Positions 1-7,071 are shown, numbered from the stretch's first letter. The stretch: DNA of 15,014 nt from an uncultured Clostridia bacterium (GCA_947625455.1 CANQOJ010000038.1:1-15014); one strand, 5' to 3'. Numbers and translations: made by a program. The notes: generated from the sequence alone by a model not told the origin.

Positions 1-226
1 CAGTGCCGTTTGTTACCTTTTCGCCGACCTTGACCTTAATGTCAACGATAGTGCCTCTCATGGGGGCGTTAATAGGAGTGCCGCCTGCCGCGGGAGCAGC
101 AGCTTTTTTTGGAGCGGCAGCCTTGGGAGCCGCTTTGGGTGCAGAAGTCTGAGCCGCGCCCTCGCCGTTTTCCTCAACGGTTACGTCATATGCTGTGCCG
201 TTTACTGTTATTACATAATTTTTCAT
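1..226 (-). CDS. Biotin/lipoyl carrier protein, partial (C-terminus beyond window)
   Basis: The reading frame opens with ATG at 226 (MKNYVITVNGTAYDVTVEEN), preceded by AAAGGT, and runs off the left edge after 75 codons. Residues 1-20 form the short N-terminal strand region usual in the small biotin-carrier subunits of decarboxylases. Residues about 25-50 are an Ala/Pro/Lys-rich flexible linker, and from about residue 52 the sequence (INAPMRGTIVDIKVKVGEKV) begins a biotinyl domain. The biotinylated Met-Lys-Met is expected just outside the window, so carrier function is inferred from the fold start and linker. It begins 25 bases after the carboxyltransferase gene stops, so the two are probably co-transcribed. 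In the family, this subunit carries the carboxyl group from the carboxyltransferase to a partner, often a sodium-pumping membrane beta subunit, which may lie further left. Confidence 0.85.
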   Translation of the reverse strand, partial: MKNYVITVNGTAYDVTVEENGEGAAQTSAPKAAPKAAAPKKAAAPAAGGTPINAPMRGTIVDIKVKVGEKVTNGT

Positions 227-251
227 AGTCATTTACCTTTCTGTATTTTAA

Positions 252-1580
252 TCAAAGCGACAAATTCGCGTGTTTTCTGTGGGGAGCATCCTCGCGTTTG
301 CCGGAGTAAACGCTTATTGCGCCTAAAACGGCTTCATATGCGCCGCTGATGTCAATTACCGCGCTTACAAGTCCTGCTTCAGCCGCCGCAAATGCGGAGG
401 TATCGCGCTCTTCGCCTGAGAATACTTTAAGCGCTTCGGGGTTCATGGGAGCAATTTCCGAGCCGTCTAAAGCTATAATCATATCCGCACTGCTGAATGC
501 CGCGAAAGCCGCGCCGTAAGCCTTGCCTGTTACGAGGGTTATCTTGGCGGTAGTTGCGTTTGCGTAAACCTGCGCAAGACGAGCGCAGTCACGGACGCTG
601 CCCGCAAGCTCTGCCGCGCTGCTGCCCTCAAACCCTTGTGTATTAAGTACGGTCACTACGGGAATTGAGAATGAATCGGCAAACTCCACAAATCTTGCAA
701 TCTTAGCGCAGTCAGCTGACGTAAGCTTTTCGGCGTTGTCCGTTGTTACAAATGCAACCGTTGCCGAATTAACCGAAGCAAGCGCCGTAACCGCAGCCTT
801 TCCAAACTCCGCGCCGAGTTCAACCGCGGTGTCCTTGTCCGCAAATGCCTTTACCAGCGCCATTCCCTTTGCTGATGCGGGAATATTGCCGTCGGAAGTC
901 TCCGCGTCAATCAGGCAATACGGTTCTTCAAGGTTGTTTGACGGTACTAAAGCAAGCAGCATCTGCGCCTGTTTAACAGCGTCATCATTGTCCTTTGCGA
1001 GAATATGGCAAACTCCCGACTTTGCGGCATTTTTGGCAGTTCCCGCGCCCTCAAGCTTTCCGTCCTCGTTGTTGAACGGAGAAGTCAAAAACAGCTCGCT
1101 CTTTTCTGTTGCAACAACAACGTCAGCCGTTGCCGCAAGCATTGCCGCACAGCCCGCGCAAACTCCCGTTACCACGGCAATCTGCGGTACAACTCCCGAC
1201 AGTTTCGCCGCCGCGGAGAGTATCTCGCCGTAATCCGAAAGAACGGTCATTCCCTCGCCTATATCGCCGCCCTTTGAATTGTAAAAGCCTACAACGGGAT
1301 TTCCCGCTTTCGCAGCAGCCTCGTACACACGCTTTATCTTCTTTGACGCGTACTTATCCACCGCGCCGCTTCTTACGCTTACGTCCTGAGCAAACGCGAA
1401 CACGCTCACCCCGTTGACGTTTCCGTATCCCGCGATAACAGAGCTTATTTCGCCGTCAGCAGACAAAAACTTGTCGGTTTCAACGAAAGTTCCCTCATCG
1501 AAAAAACTGCCGAGCATTTTTCTCGTTTCGCTTTCGGGAACGCTTTGCTCCATTTCAGCAAGTGTTTTTTTCAATGCCAT
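252..1580 (-). CDS. Divergent biotin-dependent carboxyltransferase (decarboxylase alpha-type)
   Basis: This 442-residue protein resembles the carboxyltransferase fold of methylmalonyl-CoA/glutaconyl-CoA decarboxylases and propionyl-CoA carboxylase beta. Visible landmarks are GGDIGEG near residues 104-110 (usually GGARIQEG), VCAGCAAMLAATADVVVATE near 139-158, and in the second half FADSFSIPVVTVLNTQGFEG plus KAYGAAFAAFSSADMIIAL. The family is usually about 510 residues, so this one is short, and the first-half glycine motif is altered. ATG 1580 follows AATAGGAGGAAGATT, an excellent ribosome binding site. The biotin carrier gene lies immediately downstream. Together they suggest a decarboxylase, perhaps sodium-pumping, or an acyl-CoA carboxylase; the acyl substrate cannot be read from sequence. 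Fold assignment is firm, reaction specificity is not. Confidence 0.85.
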   Translation of the reverse strand: MALKKTLAEMEQSVPESETRKMLGSFFDEGTFVETDKFLSADGEISSVIAGYGNVNGVSVFAFAQDVSVRSGAVDKYASKKIKRVYEAAAKAGNPVVGFYNSKGGDIGEGMTVLSDYGEILSAAAKLSGVVPQIAVVTGVCAGCAAMLAATADVVVATEKSELFLTSPFNNEDGKLEGAGTAKNAAKSGVCHILAKDNDDAVKQAQMLLALVPSNNLEEPYCLIDAETSDGNIPASAKGMALVKAFADKDTAVELGAEFGKAAVTALASVNSATVAFVTTDNAEKLTSADCAKIARFVEFADSFSIPVVTVLNTQGFEGSSAAELAGSVRDCARLAQVYANATTAKITLVTGKAYGAAFAAFSSADMIIALDGSEIAPMNPEALKVFSGEERDTSAFAAAEAGLVSAVIDISGAYEAVLGAISVYSGKREDAPHRKHANLSL

Positions 1581-1657
1581 AATCTTCCTCCTATTTTGAA
1601 TATGAACGCTCAGAAACTGTAATAAATTTCCATACGCTCACAAAAATATCCACGTTA

Positions 1658-1686
1658 ATTATACAACATCTTTCGCCAAATAACAA
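1658..1686 (-). promoter_or_regulatory. Sigma-A-type promoter of the carboxyltransferase operon
   Basis: On the minus strand a perfect TATAAT (1658-1663) lies 17 bases from a -35 TTGTTA (1681-1686, four of six consensus bases). The start of transcription would fall near 1651, giving a leader of about 70 bases before ATG 1580. Upstream (1687-1730) is A/T-rich with runs of seven T on plus, possibly an UP-like region. Confidence 0.7.
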
Positions 1687-1763
1687 GGCATTTTTTTCAT
1701 TAAACTATTTTTTTACGTTTTGTTAAAAATTCCCGCCCGATTTTTGTGCATTTAGACTAAAAC

Positions 1764-1969
1764 ACAGTATACAGTGGACAGTAGTCAGTTATGGTGTCCG
1801 AGCATTATGCGCTGCGCGCAAAACGCTACGCGGACGATTAAGATTGTTTTTAAATTAAATGAGCGCAAACCTACCGAGGGGTTTACGCTCGTTTAATATG
1901 AAAACAATCTAAATCATTCACGAAGTGAATACCTTAACTGTATACTTTACACTTTCCACTGTGTACTGT
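1764..1969. repeat. Composite palindromic element, copy A (206 bp)
   Basis: The left arm consists of 7-bp units ACAGTAT, ACAGTGG, ACAGTAG, TCAGTTA (1764-1791). The right arm, read in reverse complement, has ACAGTAC, ACAGTGG, AAAGTGT, AAAGTAT, ACAGTTA (1935-1969). Inside, a left subterminal fold (GTCCG 1796-1800 with CGGAC 1831-1835) and a right mini-hairpin ATTCACGAAGTGAAT (1916-1930) flank a central hairpin: AGATTGTTTT (1841-1850) pairs with AAAACAATCT (1901-1910), and GAGCGCAAACC (1861-1871) pairs with GGTTTACGCTC (1880-1890). The central stem has a G-U pair on the minus RNA but a C-A mismatch on plus. The right arm enters the 3' end of the 110-residue gene. Of the 1581-1946 gap, this element fills the right half; the left half holds a promoter and leader. 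Confidence 0.85.
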
Positions 1970-2279
1970 TGCAAGGCGCTGCGAAAAATGCGTCTATGCT
2001 CTCGATTTCGGGCTTATCGCCGATAAACCTCAAACGCTTTAACAACTCTGTTTTATCGGGCAACTCGAATTTTGCCCTGTCTATACCGTGTAAGCTTATC
2101 ATATTGAGTATTGCGCGGATAAGCCCGTCTGCCATAAACTCGTCACATGACAGCTCGTCAATAACAAACGTGTCTATCCCCTCAAGCTTTCCCGCAACAC
2201 GTCCGAGTTCTTCCTTGTTATCCCTTGCAATAAACTCTATCTTATCGAGATTTTCCTTGTTCTGAATAATTTCAATCAT
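1947..2279 (-). CDS. 110-residue protein of unknown function, downstream of rluB
   Basis: I do not recognise this protein with certainty. It is small and acidic, starting MIEIIQNKENLDKIEFIARD; the middle pattern (FVIDELSCDEFMADGLIRAI) is reminiscent of the last strands and helix of a minimal GNAT acetyltransferase, which is only a guess. ATG 2279 lies 8 bases after the rluB stop, and the last rluB codons supply an AAAAGG ribosome binding site, so expression is probably coupled. The final residues NSTQWKV and the TAA at 1947-1949 are encoded by the outer arm of composite element A, so the natural C-terminus has probably been replaced or extended by element sequence. Nothing in the sequence indicates membrane segments or a signal peptide. 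Confidence 0.75.
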   Translation of the reverse strand: MIEIIQNKENLDKIEFIARDNKEELGRVAGKLEGIDTFVIDELSCDEFMADGLIRAILNMISLHGIDRAKFELPDKTELLKRLRFIGDKPEIESIDAFFAAPCNSTQWKV

Positions 2280-2287
2280 GTTTTACG

Positions 2288-3025
2288 TTACCTTTTGCCT
2301 TTTCCTATTGCGGAGCGGAGTATGCGCAGTTCTTCCTTTGTCAGATCGCGCCATTCCCCTGTTTTCAGCATGCCGAGTTTTACCCCGCCGATTGACGTCC
2401 TGCGCAGTCTGCCGACCTTTAGTCCCACCGCGTCGCACATTCTGCGTATCTGCCTGTTCAAGCCCTGCTTTATCACGAACCTCAATACCGTGCGTTCTTC
2501 TTCCTCAACAAGCACCTCGACCGTGCAGGGAATAGTTTTCTCCCCATTGTCAAGCTGAACACCGCCCGACAGTTTTTCAAGCTGTTCTTCCGTGACATTC
2601 CCGTCAATCGTCACTCTGTACACCTTGCTGACATGATGCGAGGGGTGAGTTATCTCGTTTGCAAATTCGCCGTCATTTGTGAACAACAGCAGTCCCTCGG
2701 AATTTCTGTCGAGCCTGCCCACGGGGAACACCCTTTCTTCAACCCCGGTAAGCAGTTCTGCAGCTGTCTTTCTTCCCTGTTCGTCTTTCATTGTCACCAC
2801 ATAGCCCCTCGGCTTGTTGAGCATTATGTAGCGCCGTTCTGGGAGAACGGCTGACAGCTTTTCCCCGCACACGGCTATAACGTCGTTCTGCGGATCTGCT
2901 TTATCGCCTAAAGAACATGACCTGCCGTTTACGGTGACTTGTCCGGAAGAAATAAGTTCCTCGGCTTTTCTTCTTGAACAATAACCGCTGTCGGCAATTA
3001 TTTTCTGTATCCTGATTTTTTCCAT
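2288..3025 (-). CDS. rluB: 23S rRNA pseudouridine synthase, RluB/RsuA family
   Basis: This enzyme isomerises a uridine in ribosomal RNA to pseudouridine in the cytoplasm. The 245 residues show an N-terminal S4 RNA-binding domain (about 4-50; IRIQKIIADSGYCSRRKAEE) and the family catalytic signature GRLDRNSEGLLL at 103-114, with the expected nucleophile Asp106. MLNKPRGYVVT at 68-78 and LNRQIRRMCDAVG in the C-terminal third are further hallmarks. The length is normal. ATG 3025 follows AGGTG at 6 bases. It lies 48 bases downstream of dacF and just ahead of the 110-residue gene, so a three-gene transcript is likely. RsuA (16S) and RluB (23S) cannot be separated rigorously by eye; RluB is usual in Clostridia. 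Confidence 0.93.
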   Translation of the reverse strand: MEKIRIQKIIADSGYCSRRKAEELISSGQVTVNGRSCSLGDKADPQNDVIAVCGEKLSAVLPERRYIMLNKPRGYVVTMKDEQGRKTAAELLTGVEERVFPVGRLDRNSEGLLLFTNDGEFANEITHPSHHVSKVYRVTIDGNVTEEQLEKLSGGVQLDNGEKTIPCTVEVLVEEEERTVLRFVIKQGLNRQIRRMCDAVGLKVGRLRRTSIGGVKLGMLKTGEWRDLTKEELRILRSAIGKGKR

Positions 3026-3040
3026 ATTTCACCTGTTTAT

Positions 3041-3057
3041 ATTTTTAAAAGTCAAAT
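3041..3057. repeat. 17-bp sequence shared with 13730-13746
   Basis: ATTTTTAAAAGTCAAAT occurs identically here, 16 bases upstream of the rluB ATG, and at 13730-13746, 22 bases upstream of the kinase ATG. A related form (ATAAAGTCAA, 8092-8101) lies at the left end of the insertion in element C. The simplest reading is a shared end of a second small repeat family; a regulatory role is possible because both sit in minus-strand leaders. Confidence 0.5.
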
Positions 3058-3073
3058 GCTGACCAAGCTGATT

Positions 3074-4189
3074 TCAAGCATATATCCCAAACAGCGACAG
3101 TATTTTCTGCCATATATTCAGCTTGTTTTCAACTTCAACCGTTTCCCTCGCTAACAGCGGCACGGTTTTCACGACTTTGCCGTCAAGCATAAACAAAAGC
3201 TCTCCAAGCTTCTGACCTTGTTTTACACTGCCGTAAACCATTCTTGGGAGAATTACTCTGCGTTCAAGTTTCTGCCTGTTTTCGGGAGTAAGCGAAATCT
3301 GCGCGTCATTTGCGTAAACTCCGACAGACTTGCCCGAACCTGCTACCGACGTAACCGCCGTACAGCCTGTTTCAAGAGGATAGGATTTTACCCTCGAAAA
3401 GCCGTAATCCAACATTCTTATATGGTCGTTCCAGTCGTCAGCGTCGCTTAATGTTACGGCAATAAGCGTTACTCCGTTTCTCTCTGCGGCTGATACAAGA
3501 CATCTGCGGGCGTTGTCGGTAAAGCCCGTTTTAATGCCGATTGCGCCGTCGTATTTAGTGAGCATTTTGTTTGAATTGTACAGCGTTCTTGAATACGGGG
3601 GATTTCCAAATTCAAGCGTTTTTGACTTACAGCACACAATTTCCCTGAACGTTTCGTTCTTCATAGCATATGCCGCAAGCGCTGCCAAATCGCGTGCTGT
3701 CGTATAATGCCCGTCCGCATCAAGTCCCGACGGTGTGACAAACTGCGTGCTGACAAGTCCGAGCGCTTTTGCCTTGTCATTCATCAACTTCACAAACGCC
3801 GAGATACTGCCTGCTACCGATACTGCGGCGGCATTTGCGGCGTCGTTTCCCGACGGCAATAAAATGCCGTACAGCAAGTCTCTTCTCGAAACCCTGTCGC
3901 CTTGCTGTAATCCCATTGACGTGCCCTCAACCATTATCGCATAGCTGTCGACCGTAAACTCCCTGTCAAGGTCGCCTGCTTCAATGGTCAGGATTGCTGT
4001 CATTATCTTCGTTGTTGACGCCATAGCCCGCTTTTCATCAGCGTTCTTTTCGCTCACCACTGCGCCCGTTTCAGCTTCGATAACAATTGCGCTGACGGCA
4101 GATACCGCGCTTTGCGCCTTTGCCGTCATTCCCGAAAATCCGCCCGCAATAACTGCCAGCGCAATAAATATTGCCGTAATTTTTACCAT
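3074..4189 (-). CDS. dacF: D-alanyl-D-alanine carboxypeptidase (DacF/PBP5-type)
   Basis: This serine peptidase trims the terminal D-Ala of peptidoglycan stem peptides outside the membrane. The N-terminus is a signal peptide (KITAIFIALAVIAGGFSG, cleavage probably after the following AKA). The active site is complete: SxxK (STTK, about 58-61), SGN (113-115) and KTG (220-222), followed by a C-terminal PBP5-like beta domain and an amphipathic-looking tail. I chose ATG 4189 (371 residues) over the upstream GTG at 4198: GGAG lies about 10 bases before the ATG but only 2-3 before the GTG. The ribosome binding site is framed by 7-bp inverted arms (4194-4200 and 4224-4230). It heads the dacF-rluB-110-residue gene group. 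No clear promoter was found; element B lies directly upstream. Confidence 0.93.
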   Translation of the reverse strand: MVKITAIFIALAVIAGGFSGMTAKAQSAVSAVSAIVIEAETGAVVSEKNADEKRAMASTTKIMTAILTIEAGDLDREFTVDSYAIMVEGTSMGLQQGDRVSRRDLLYGILLPSGNDAANAAAVSVAGSISAFVKLMNDKAKALGLVSTQFVTPSGLDADGHYTTARDLAALAAYAMKNETFREIVCCKSKTLEFGNPPYSRTLYNSNKMLTKYDGAIGIKTGFTDNARRCLVSAAERNGVTLIAVTLSDADDWNDHIRMLDYGFSRVKSYPLETGCTAVTSVAGSGKSVGVYANDAQISLTPENRQKLERRVILPRMVYGSVKQGQKLGELLFMLDGKVVKTVPLLARETVEVENKLNIWQKILSLFGIYA

Positions 4190-4193
4190 ATAA

Positions 4194-4230
4194 ATCACAC
4201 TCCGAAAATATTTTACTGATATTGTGTGAT
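4194..4230 (-). promoter_or_regulatory. Inverted repeat framing the dacF ribosome binding site
   Basis: On the minus strand ATCACAC and GTGTGAT are perfect 7-bp arms separated by 23 bases; the GGAG lies just inside the second arm and the ATG 4 bases beyond it. In RNA this could partly hide the dacF translation start; in DNA it could be an operator. The pairing is seen; the role is inferred. Confidence 0.35.
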
Positions 4231-4250
4231 TTTTTCGGTAAATTATTCTT

Positions 4251-4682
4251 CTAGATGCTAGAAATCAAGAGGCTGGAGGCTAGAGTTGAAGTCAAACAAA
4301 GTTTAAACAGGAAAGCGCGTAAATCCCTCGGCAGGTTTGCGTGCGTTTCCGCCCGAAGCAAGCCCGCGCCGAGGCGGCGAAACCACTGCTGACGCAGTGA
4401 GTCTGCTTCTTCCAAAGGCTTAGAACTTCTAATGAAAAAGAACTTACGTTCATATTTTGATGTTCATATCCCGCAGAATTTGTGCCTTTAGCCTTTGGAA
4501 GAAGCAGACTTAAGGCTTTAGCCTTAGTTTCGCCGCCTCGGCGCGGGCGTGGTTTTGGAGGAAAGAGCGTATACCTATCGAGTGGCACACGCTCTTATAA
4601 TCCCAAAACAATCTGATAAATTTTACCTTTATCTAGCCTCTAGTCTCTTAATCTCTAGCTTCTAGTCGCACTGTATACTGTA
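4251..4682. repeat. Composite palindromic element, copy B (432 bp, nested)
   Basis: This fills most of the gap between dacF and ytfJ. The outer arms are CTAG-type: left CTAGATG, CTAGAAA, TCAAGAGG, CTGGAGG, CTAGAGT (4251-4285), and right, in reverse complement, CTAGAAG, CTAGAGA, TTAAGAGA, CTAGAGG, CTAGA (4632-4665). Outside the right arm is an ACAGT-type remnant (4670-4682) that touches the ytfJ stop codon. The core is duplicated: an inverted central hairpin at 4310-4350 and another at 4565-4614 ending AAAACAATCT. Between them lies a different nested palindrome (4362-4548). No convincing gene is present; the open frame across 4292-4588 is a by-product of the palindromes. Confidence 0.8.
4362..4548. 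repeat. Nested 187-bp palindromic insertion inside element B
   Basis: The outermost arms (4362-4383 and 4527-4548) are perfect 22-bp inverted repeats, GC-rich and beginning GCCCGCGCCGAGG. A second perfect pair of 20-bp arms lies inside (4401-4420 and 4490-4509, GTCTGCTTCTTCCAAAGGCT). Between the arm pairs sit two mini-hairpins: CACTGC/GCAGTG (4384-4399) and AAGGC/GCCTT near 4512-4525. The centre (4421-4489) is A/T-rich. The layout, outer arms, then mini-hairpins, then inner arms, parallels the host element with wholly different sequence. Confidence 0.85.
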
Positions 4683-5099
4683 TTACTGCTCCTCAGACTT
4701 CGCTGCTTCTTCGGCGGCTTTCTTCTCCGCCTTTGCCGCTTTCTTTTCGGCAAGGAATGCCTTTATCTTCTCTACAACTCCCGGTAATGCGTCTATAACT
4801 CCGTCAAGCGGACTTCCCTTTGCGCCGAGTTCCATAAGCTGAACATCACCGTCGTTCTTGATAACGATAAACGCAACGGGCTTAACCGTAACGCCTGCGC
4901 CCGAACCTCCCGCAAACTTCTCCGCCGCCTGTACGGGCAGGTCGCTTCCGCCCGAAGCAAAACCGAAAGCCACTTTCGATACGGGAATGATAGTCGCGCC
5001 CTCGGCGGTAATAGGTTCGCCGATAATGGTGTTTACGTCCACCATTTCGCGTATCTTCTTCATTGATACGTCAAGTATTCCCTCAATAGGATTTGCCAT
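4683..5099 (-). CDS. ytfJ: GerW/YtfJ family sporulation protein
   Basis: The 138 residues match the YtfJ/GerW family, whose Bacillus member is needed for proper spore germination. The signature region is clear: an N-terminal helix (MANPIEGILDVSMKKIREMV), a conserved GEPITAEGATIIPVSKVAFG near 27-46, a glycine-rich segment with FAGGSGAGVTVKPVAFIVI at 62-80, and an acidic/Lys/Ala-rich charged tail (about 115-138). ATG 5099 follows GAGAGGAG. It is the last gene of the M50-scpA-scpB-DUF2953-ytfJ operon, 48 bases after the preceding gene; a YtfI-YtfJ pair also exists in Bacillus. Its TAA (4683-4685) directly meets the edge of composite element B. Confidence 0.93.
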   Translation of the reverse strand: MANPIEGILDVSMKKIREMVDVNTIIGEPITAEGATIIPVSKVAFGFASGGSDLPVQAAEKFAGGSGAGVTVKPVAFIVIKNDGDVQLMELGAKGSPLDGVIDALPGVVEKIKAFLAEKKAAKAEKKAAEEAAKSEEQ

Positions 5100-5147
5100 A
5101 ATAAAACTCCTCTCAAATTTTTCGTTGTATCAAAACGGCACAGCCGT

Positions 5148-5780
5148 TCAAACCAGATTTTTAACAACACTGCGTGTTTCTTCGTGAGTAAAGTAGTACT
5201 TTATTGCCCTGCCTATAAGCGTAAACGCAAACGCCAGCGCCGCCGCTACCGTAAGCTTTACTTCAACATAAGCGTCAGCCGTTGTTTCCTCGCTTTCAAA
5301 ATCAACGTTTACCGAAAGTTCATCAACAGGCTTAAGCGTGAAAAATGTGTCAAGCCACCCCAGCAAATTCCCTACCGCAATATTCACCGCGCCGAATGTT
5401 ATCGCGGCTTTTGCGGCGTCCTCTCCTCCGCAGACAATGTTCAGCGCAAGATGAGATATTTCAACCCGCTTCAGTATCTTCTTTAACGGCTTTCCCAAAC
5501 TGTCCAGCGCAAGCCTTACAAGTTCTAAAATATCGTCAATCGACAGCTTTTTCTTCGGCTTTTCCCCTTTGCTTTTTTCTTTGGCGGGCTTTGGTTTTTT
5601 CTTCTTTGCTTTCTTCGGCTTATCAGATTTCTTCTTTGCTTTCGGCAATGTCAAAATCGGGAAAAACATATACTTTATCTTTAGGACAAGGCTGTTGTTG
5701 TAATCTACCATTACGTTTACCTTGCCTAATGTTAAAAGAAAAATTACAATCAGTATAATTCCCGCTATTATCCAACCCAA
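5148..5780 (-). CDS. ytfI: DUF2953 (YtfI-like) membrane protein with TTG start
   Basis: This 210-residue protein has one N-terminal membrane segment (residues 3-18), the conserved short domain VNVMVDYNNSLVLKIKYMF of DUF2953 proteins, a strikingly Lys/Pro-rich stretch (about 47-78), and a C-terminal region containing a conserved NIVCGGEDAAKAAITFGAVN-like segment with a second hydrophobic helix near 180-195. The start is TTG at 5780, supported by AAAGGAGG (5788-5795) with 7-base spacing; the first in-frame ATG is more than 20 codons in and would lose the membrane segment. The family lacks a firm biochemical role, but in Firmicutes it pairs with YtfJ, as here, suggesting spore-related function. 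It begins 33 bases after scpB. Confidence 0.85.
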   Translation of the reverse strand: MGWIIAGIILIVIFLLTLGKVNVMVDYNNSLVLKIKYMFFPILTLPKAKKKSDKPKKAKKKKPKPAKEKSKGEKPKKKLSIDDILELVRLALDSLGKPLKKILKRVEISHLALNIVCGGEDAAKAAITFGAVNIAVGNLLGWLDTFFTLKPVDELSVNVDFESEETTADAYVEVKLTVAAALAFAFTLIGRAIKYYFTHEETRSVVKNLV

Positions 5781-5787
5781 AAGACCG

Positions 5788-5795
5788 CCTCCTTT
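5788..5795 (-). promoter_or_regulatory. Ribosome binding site deciding a TTG start (DUF2953 gene)
   Basis: AAAGGAGG lies 7 bases before TTG 5780 on the minus strand. No ATG or GTG is in range, so the gene almost certainly starts at TTG. Confidence 0.8.
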
Positions 5796-5813
5796 CCAAG
5801 GCTTTCAAATGCG

Positions 5814-6371
5814 CTAAAACTCGGAATTTTCGTAATCGTCAAGGCTTAACTGGTCGGTACTGCCCGGAATAGGCGGCAACGCTTCAAGGCTGTTAAGTCC
5901 GAAGCACCTAAGAAAATTCTCCGTTGTCCTGTATGCCACGGGCTTTCCGGGAATGTCCGTCATTCTCCCATGTTCTTCCAGCAAGTTGCGCTCCGTTAAA
6001 CTTTTGACAACTCCCGCGCTGTCAACGCCCCTGACCTGGTCTATAAATCCCCTCGTAACAGGCTGATTGTACGCCACTATCGCCAGCACTTCAAGCGCCG
6101 CCTGCGACAAAGGCGCTTGTTTTCTCGTTTCCATAGCGGACTTTATATACCTTGAATACTCCGCTTTTGTCATCATCTGATAACAATTTCCGAGTTTTGC
6201 AATCTCAAACGCGCTTTTCTGCTCACGGTAACGGTCATTCAAACGCTCGATAACGCGCACCGTGACGTCTGTTTCAAGCTCGCACGCCTGCGCTAATTTA
6301 TCAAGTTCAATAGGCTCACCGACAGCAAACAACACCGCTTCAACTGCCGCCATTCCCTCCGAAAACTTCAT
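5814..6371 (-). CDS. scpB: Chromosome segregation and condensation protein ScpB
   Basis: ScpB is a winged-helix kleisin-interacting partner that, with ScpA and Smc, forms the condensin that organises and separates the chromosome. The 185 residues begin with the usual MKFSEGMAAVEAVLFAVGEP, contain the second winged helix QAALEVLAIVAYNQPVTRGF (about 94-113) and the EIDQVRG-like IDQVRGVDS, followed by GKPVAYRTTENFLRCFGL. All are conserved family features at normal length. ATG 6371 lies 2 bases after the scpA stop, and the AAGGAG ribosome binding site is formed by the last scpA codons, so the two are translationally coupled. Confidence 0.97.
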   Translation of the reverse strand: MKFSEGMAAVEAVLFAVGEPIELDKLAQACELETDVTVRVIERLNDRYREQKSAFEIAKLGNCYQMMTKAEYSRYIKSAMETRKQAPLSQAALEVLAIVAYNQPVTRGFIDQVRGVDSAGVVKSLTERNLLEEHGRMTDIPGKPVAYRTTENFLRCFGLNSLEALPPIPGSTDQLSLDDYENSEF

Positions 6372-6373
6372 CT

Positions 6374-7069
6374 TTACTCCTTGTCCGTAATAAGGCTCAC
6401 ACTTTCACCGTCGTCGGAAATATACACTCTTCCCGACTTTGAAAGCTCCAGTACTGCCAGAAACATTGACACCCTCTGCGACCGCGAATGTCCTTTGTAA
6501 AGTTCGGACAAGCGCACGTCCTTGTTCTTTCTGAGCGCTTTCAATACCGTCATTATCCCCGTAAATACCGTCACATACGGCTTTGCCACTATGGGCGCAA
6601 CAGACTTCGGCGCTTCGTTTTTTCTCCTCGCGCGCTCTGCAACAGCGCTGTATGCCGATGAAAGTTCTTCGGGCTGATGTGTACGGCGGTATGACGCGTC
6701 AACTTCGATTTCCGCGGGTTTGCGCACAAACACGTCGCTCCCGCACCATCTTGCTTTCAGCTTTTCAGCCATTGTCTTGCAGAGAGCGTATTCAATAAGC
6801 GCGCCTTGAAGTTCTTTCTTCATCTTCTCGGCTTCGTCCTTTGGCAGTAATGCCGCTGACTTTATCAAAATCAGCCTTGCCGCCATTTCAAGAAAATCGG
6901 ACGTTACCTCTATATCCGCTTCTGTCATTCGTTCAAGATAAATAAGAAACTGCTCCAAGAGTATAGATATTTCAATATCCTGAATGTTCAGTTTGTGCTT
7001 TTGTATCAGCGACAACAGCACATCAAGCGGACCTTCAAAAACTTCGAGTTTAAAGTTAAGTTCAACCAT
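6374..7069 (-). CDS. scpA: Segregation and condensation protein ScpA (kleisin)
   Basis: ScpA is the kleisin that bridges the Smc heads and recruits ScpB. The N-terminus FEGPLDVLLSLIQKHKLNIQ and IYLERMTEADIEVTSDFLEM are textbook ScpA; the C-terminal winged helix (about 170-225, LSELYKGHSRSQRVSMFLAVLE) is complete. At 231 residues the length is normal. ATG 7069 lies 2 bases after the stop of the M50 protease gene, so translation is coupled; the ribosome binding site (AGGA) is modest. Confidence 0.97.
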   Translation of the reverse strand: MVELNFKLEVFEGPLDVLLSLIQKHKLNIQDIEISILLEQFLIYLERMTEADIEVTSDFLEMAARLILIKSAALLPKDEAEKMKKELQGALIEYALCKTMAEKLKARWCGSDVFVRKPAEIEVDASYRRTHQPEELSSAYSAVAERARRKNEAPKSVAPIVAKPYVTVFTGIMTVLKALRKNKDVRLSELYKGHSRSQRVSMFLAVLELSKSGRVYISDDGESVSLITDKE

Positions 7070-7071
7070 GG

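Noticed and set aside
736..1233. Plus-strand open frame of 165 codons
   Set aside because: It lies antisense to the carboxyltransferase gene, has low-complexity Ala/Ser composition and no ribosome binding site; overlapping plus frames at 1005-1417 are likewise shadows.
1581..1657. Riboswitch in the leader of the carboxyltransferase operon
   Set aside because: The leader is about 70 bases, with no conserved motif or strong hairpin that I recognise.
1764..1791. Heptad runs as a CRISPR or tandem-repeat locus
   Set aside because: Units are only 7 bp, degenerate and contiguous with no spacers, and there are no cas genes in the window.
3041..3057. TTGACT on the minus strand as a promoter -35 for rluB (and at 13730-13746 for the kinase)
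   Set aside because: No acceptable -10 lies 16-18 bases downstream in either place; a shared repeat end is the simpler explanation.
4347..4361. 15-base match (TTCCGCCCGAAGCAA) between element B and the ytfJ coding region at 4946-4960
   Set aside because: The flanks do not match at all, and the ytfJ copy lies in conserved coding sequence, so I take it as coincidence, though a short conversion cannot be excluded.
4292..4588. Minus-strand open frame across element B
   Set aside because: It is made of palindrome arms, has no ribosome binding site, and its composition (Arg/Pro/Ser/Cys) is not protein-like.
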